Shown piece after piece: positions 13,279-14,529 of a stretch of DNA of 14,529 nt; position 1 is the stretch's first letter, and every line of letters starts with the position of its first letter. The DNA is from Succinivibrionaceae bacterium UBA3769. GTDB lineage: Bacteria; Pseudomonadota; Gammaproteobacteria; Enterobacterales; Succinivibrionaceae. The DNA lies in contig DFFT01000037.1 of NCBI GenBank assembly GCA_002372325.1, positions 1 through 14,529 on the forward strand, given 5' to 3'. Under the pieces are notes generated by a model. That model did no database searches, had not been told where the DNA came from, and saw only the letters and a list, made by a program, of their open reading frames with translations. The translations under genes and the position numbers were made by a program.

Positions 13279-13290
13279 AAATGCTAAGCT
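13263..13290 (+). promoter_or_regulatory. candidate promoter of the SorC-type gene
   Basis: TTGAAA (13263-13268, five of six) and TAAGCT (13285-13290) are 16 bases apart, with TG at 13282-13283 making an extended -10. The -35 lies inside the palindrome, which would allow autorepression. The -10 is weak. Confidence 0.35.
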
Positions 13291-13371
13291 GAGAAAGATT
13301 TTCCGGCAGCGTAAGCTAAGACGGAAAACCGGATGAAATCCTGAGAGTTTCGGCTTCGGAGGGCAGAAGAG

Positions 13372-14328
13372 ATGTCAGATACCAGAGATCTGGTAAAGGT
13401 CAGCCGCCTTTTTTACTTAAAATCCCTGAGTCAGAAGGAGATTTCCGCAAAGCTGGGGATTTCCCGGCCTCAGGTCTGCCGCATGCTCCGGGAGGCCCGG
13501 GAGCAGGGCATTGTCAAAATCACCATTTCCGCTCCCGGCGGCAGCGAGGACTTCCTTTCTGAAAGACTGGAATCGGCCTTCGGTCTCAGAAACGCCTTTG
13601 TGTATAAAACCCCGGAGGTGGGAGCCGATAAAAGCTTTTACGAGCAGAGCGCCCGGGATCTTAAGCCGTCTTTCAGAAAATACCCCCGCATTGCGGTGAT
13701 GAGCGGGAGAACCCTTTCCGGTATTTCCCGCTCCCTTTCCGATACCGGCAAAACCGGCAATTCCTTTGTGCCGCTGGCAGGAGTATCCGGAAGCCGGGGC
13801 CAGGAATTTCAGGCCAATGAGATTGCCCGGGAGATGGCCGTGAGGGCCGGGGGATCCTACGCCACGTTAAATACGCCTCTTCTGGTGCAGAATCCCGAGC
13901 TGAGAACCCTCCTGTGTCAGGATCCCATGATCCGGGACATTCTGGAGGAAGGCAAAAATGCCGATCTGGTTCTGGCGGGGGTGGGCAGCGTGGATGAAAA
14001 CTCCGGTTCCTTCAGAAGCGGCGCCTATCTTAAGGAGGACATCAAGGTGCTTAAGGACATGGGCATCGCCGGGAGCATGTGCTGCTCCTTCTTTGACAGG
14101 AACGGGCAGTTTATGGAACCGGAAATTTCCCGGAGGCTTATCGGGGTCAGGCTTACGGAACTCCGGAAGGCTCTGGTCTGGGTTTTTGCCGGAGATTATG
14201 CTGATACTCAGGCGCTTCTGGGTGCTCTTAAAACCGGGAGAGTGGCTATCCTTTCGGTAACTTGCGCCAAGGCTCAGGAGGTGCTGGATCTTCTGGAGGA
14301 GGCGGAATCGGTTGCCTCATGTAAGTAA
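13372..14328 (+). CDS. SorC/DeoR-type sugar-responsive transcriptional regulator
   Basis: The protein has 318 residues, normal for the SorC family (DeoR of Bacillus, CggR, LsrR). The N-terminal HTH (about 8-52) has LSQKEISAKLGISRPQVCRMLREAREQGIV, very close to the family pattern. The effector-binding domain (about 60-312) has SGRTLSGISRSL, LNTPLLVQNPELRTLL, DLVLAGVGSV and LIGVRLTEL. These proteins are usually tetramers released from DNA by a phosphorylated sugar. Here the late motif AGGxxK, whose lysine contacts the ligand in relatives, reads AGDYAD (273-278), so the pocket appears altered. GGAGGG at 13358-13363, 8 bases before the ATG, fixes the start. It is divergent from trpBA and shares with it the paired operator. 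Its target could be itself, trpBA, or a sugar gene beyond the right edge. The ligand is unknown. Confidence 0.9.
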   Translation: MSDTRDLVKVSRLFYLKSLSQKEISAKLGISRPQVCRMLREAREQGIVKITISAPGGSEDFLSERLESAFGLRNAFVYKTPEVGADKSFYEQSARDLKPSFRKYPRIAVMSGRTLSGISRSLSDTGKTGNSFVPLAGVSGSRGQEFQANEIAREMAVRAGGSYATLNTPLLVQNPELRTLLCQDPMIRDILEEGKNADLVLAGVGSVDENSGSFRSGAYLKEDIKVLKDMGIAGSMCCSFFDRNGQFMEPEISRRLIGVRLTELRKALVWVFAGDYADTQALLGALKTGRVAILSVTCAKAQEVLDLLEEAESVASCK

Positions 14329-14334
14329 ACTTCC

Positions 14335-14343
14335 TGATACAAT
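14335..14343 (+). promoter_or_regulatory. extended -10-like element after the SorC-type gene
   Basis: TGATACAAT is TGN plus a five-of-six -10 hexamer, 6 bases after the regulator's stop. No -35 stands at the usual distance. It would start a transcript near 14350 running to the right edge. Confidence 0.3.
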
Positions 14344-14347
14344 TAGG

Positions 14348-14389
14348 ATGTTGATGGCAATAATCACCAAGTTACTCAGAATCAAGTAA
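14348..14389 (+). CDS. possible 13-codon leader peptide
   Basis: The frame reads MLMAIITKLLRIK and then stop, with a second in-frame ATG at 14354. AGGA lies 5 bases before the inner ATG. It follows the -10-like element directly and precedes the GTACC cluster. It is short, hydrophobic and basic, with no family match, and may be chance. Confidence 0.2.
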   Translation: MLMAIITKLLRIK

Positions 14390-14397
14390 ACCATAGG

Positions 14398-14432
14398 TGG
14401 TACCAAATGGTACCGTACCATAAAGTACCAAA
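14398..14432. repeat. GTACC repeat cluster
   Basis: GTACC begins at 14400, 14410, 14415 and 14425, with spacings of 10, 5 and 10 bases. tggtacca (14398-14405) is a palindrome, and tggtac-c-gtacca (14408-14420) is a perfect inverted repeat with a 1-base centre. The order and half-turn spacing suggest cooperative protein binding, presumably for a gene starting beyond the window. Confidence 0.55.
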
Positions 14433-14491
14433 TTGCCAGCAAAGCCAGCTTCAAGAAATTGTTGTTAAACTGTTTCCTTTTTCAAGTACTT

Positions 14492-14502
14492 TTTTCTGAC
14501 AG
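14492..14502 (+). repeat. TTTTCTGACAG word, copy 3
   Basis: This is the third exact copy of the 11-mer, 164 bases after the regulator's stop. It is followed at 14508-14518 by gaagtcactct, which also occurs at 10049-10059 as the left arm of a terminator. The right edge may therefore cut through a similar terminator. Confidence 0.45.
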
Positions 14503-14529
14503 ATTGGGAAGTCACTCTGACATTCTGGG

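Overview
The window looks like a chromosomal segment of a saccharolytic gammaproteobacterium. GlgB, GlgX, MalQ, GapA, TrpA and TrpB all resemble their Escherichia coli counterparts in length and motifs. GC content is moderate, intergenic regions are AT-rich, and the highly expressed genes show strong codon bias. A gut anaerobe of the Succinivibrionaceae type would fit, but that placement is inference. I see no integrase, transposase, CRISPR array, tRNA or rRNA.

Layout. Positions 1-341 hold the 3' terminator of an unseen upstream gene, then the terminator of gapA. gapA (342-1364, minus) is glycolytic GAPDH. After a gene-free stretch comes a plus-strand alpha-glucan block: malQ (1969-4161, own terminator), then glgB (4534-6717) and glgX (6727-9075), only 9 bases apart and closed by a terminator. 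A separate plus-strand gene (9361-9948) encodes a flavin-reductase-fold protein. The gene-poor stretch 9949-10668 contains a terminator, phased A-tracts and DnaA-box-like sites. A solitary HigA-type antitoxin-like regulator (10669-10917, minus) is preceded by a 21-codon small ORF. trpBA (13104 to 11123, minus) encodes both tryptophan synthase subunits. A SorC/DeoR-type regulator (13372-14328, plus) is divergent from trpB. The last 200 bases carry a GTACC repeat cluster and the apparent control region of a gene beyond the window.

How the genes work together. GlgB inserts alpha-1,6 branches and GlgX removes short branches. MalQ disproportionates the maltodextrins that GlgX and glycogen phosphorylase leave, and GapA carries the resulting hexose through lower glycolysis. 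glgC, glgA and glgP are not here, so the classical glgBXCAP cluster is split. trpBA is likewise separated from the early trp genes.

Most of the unusual signal is regulatory or structural. There is a very stable hairpin inside the first 20 codons of glgX and an inverted repeat filling the glgB-glgX junction. GlgX has an extra acidic-then-basic C-terminal tail. The trpB/SorC intergenic region has a paired operator very like the known DeoR operator of Bacillus, while the SorC protein lacks the usual effector-binding lysine motif. I did not find a clear new multi-gene system.
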